A stretch of DNA of 64,000 nucleotides from Cucumis sativus (Eukaryota; Streptophyta; Magnoliopsida; Cucurbitales; Cucurbitaceae): positions 3,906,001-3,970,000 of the forward strand of contig NC_026660.2 in the NCBI RefSeq assembly GCF_000004075.3. Reading direction: 5' to 3'. The position numbers and the translations under genes were made by a program. Below, in pieces: positions 63,595 through 64,000 of the stretch. Within the stretch, counting starts at the first letter, position 1, and each line of letters starts with the position of its first letter. Below the pieces are notes generated by a model that saw nothing but the letters and a program-made list of their open reading frames with translations, did not search any database and had not been told where the DNA came from.

Positions 63595-64000
63595 CACGTG
63601 TACCATTATGAGTAAGAGTTGGCAAGCTAATATGAATTTAAGCATGACTGATATGATTTTGGAGTAGTAGAAATAAAGGACCACAGTCATTTGTTAGGAT
63701 TATTGTTTTGCCAAGTCAAAGAAGAAAATTCAATAGCTAAAGTGCTGTAATTTTGGTTTTGCAAGAAGGCTACGTGAGGAAGAAGAATAAGAGTCGTTTG
63801 TAGTGAAGTTTGTGAGTGTTTTCTCTCAAATAAATTTATGTTAAATGCTCTTTTATAAAGTTTCTATTGCATTTTGAAATAATGATTTTTAGAATGAAAA
63901 TTTCTAAAGAGATTTATGAGCAAAGATTATTTTATGTTCAAAGCATGTTTTAAATGCCTTAAAGTATTAATTGTAATTATAATTTCATTGATTATGAGTG

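Larger units (their letters stand above)
61990..64000. other. Intergenic region with promoter of the PP1 inhibitor and a long direct repeat
   Basis: The first 200 bp, with a CT run at 62169-62185, is the leader and promoter of the minus-strand inhibitor gene. The rest is AT-rich without exons. The part at about 63320-63530 is instead purine-rich, with repeated cgagaag, gcgagg and gcgaag words. Confidence 0.55.

Noticed and set aside
1..64000. CRISPR arrays, bacterial operons, phage or organellar inserts
   Set aside because: None seen. All recognisable genes are plant nuclear genes with spliceosomal introns or plant-family identity.

Overview
The window is nuclear DNA of a flowering plant. 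It is strongly AT-rich, has GT-AG introns, many simple repeats and retroelement scraps, and carries plant-only families (EIN3/EIL, EPF2, CLE, CCaMK). A cucurbit, probably Cucumis-like, is my inference from the protein wording and from a dispersed repeat built on 'tatagcaaa' and 'gatagtctatc'. No computation or database search was run, so the species is unproven.

Layout, left to right. 1-1700: AT-rich intergenic. 1714-6905: SUN-domain inner nuclear envelope protein (+), two exons around a 3.8-kb intron that holds a LINE remnant. 6906-11920: gene-poor, with microsatellites and an isolated TATA box. 12939-16698: type I inositol polyphosphate 5-phosphatase (+), nine coding exons. 18249-18676: small secreted CLE-like peptide precursor (+), two exons. 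18677-28440: a roughly 10-kb gene desert with a cluster of four CACGTG boxes and several copies of the dispersed repeat. 28448-31727: EIN3/EIL ethylene transcription factor (+), intronless coding region with a 1.2-kb leader intron and two upstream ORFs. 34566-35460: CACTA-like terminus followed by a GC-rich, strand-biased island. 35571-38496: NDUFAF3-like complex I assembly factor (+), five exons. 41239-45289: CCaMK/DMI3 (+), seven exons. 45290-49188: intergenic with a LINE remnant. 49189-52473: BED zinc finger/DUF659/hAT-type domesticated transposase gene (-), three coding exons. 54700-59690: gene-poor, with a CACTA-like end. 59694-60367: EPF2 stomatal patterning peptide (+), three exons. 61630-61989: protein phosphatase 1 inhibitor-3 (-), single exon. 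61990-64000: intergenic, with a perfect 70-bp direct repeat.

The nine genes do not form a pathway or cluster; each has its own promoter. Three themes recur: secreted peptide signalling (CLE-like, EPF2), Ca2+/phosphoinositide signalling (5PTase, CCaMK) and ethylene signalling (EIL). Coding exons were joined by hand using reading frame, splice consensus and family motifs. I see no clear undescribed multi-gene system. The best leads are the unusual CLE-like peptide with its splice-dependent tail, the leader ORFs of the EIL gene, a tandem G-box/RY module, the CACGTG cluster, and the 70-bp repeat pair.
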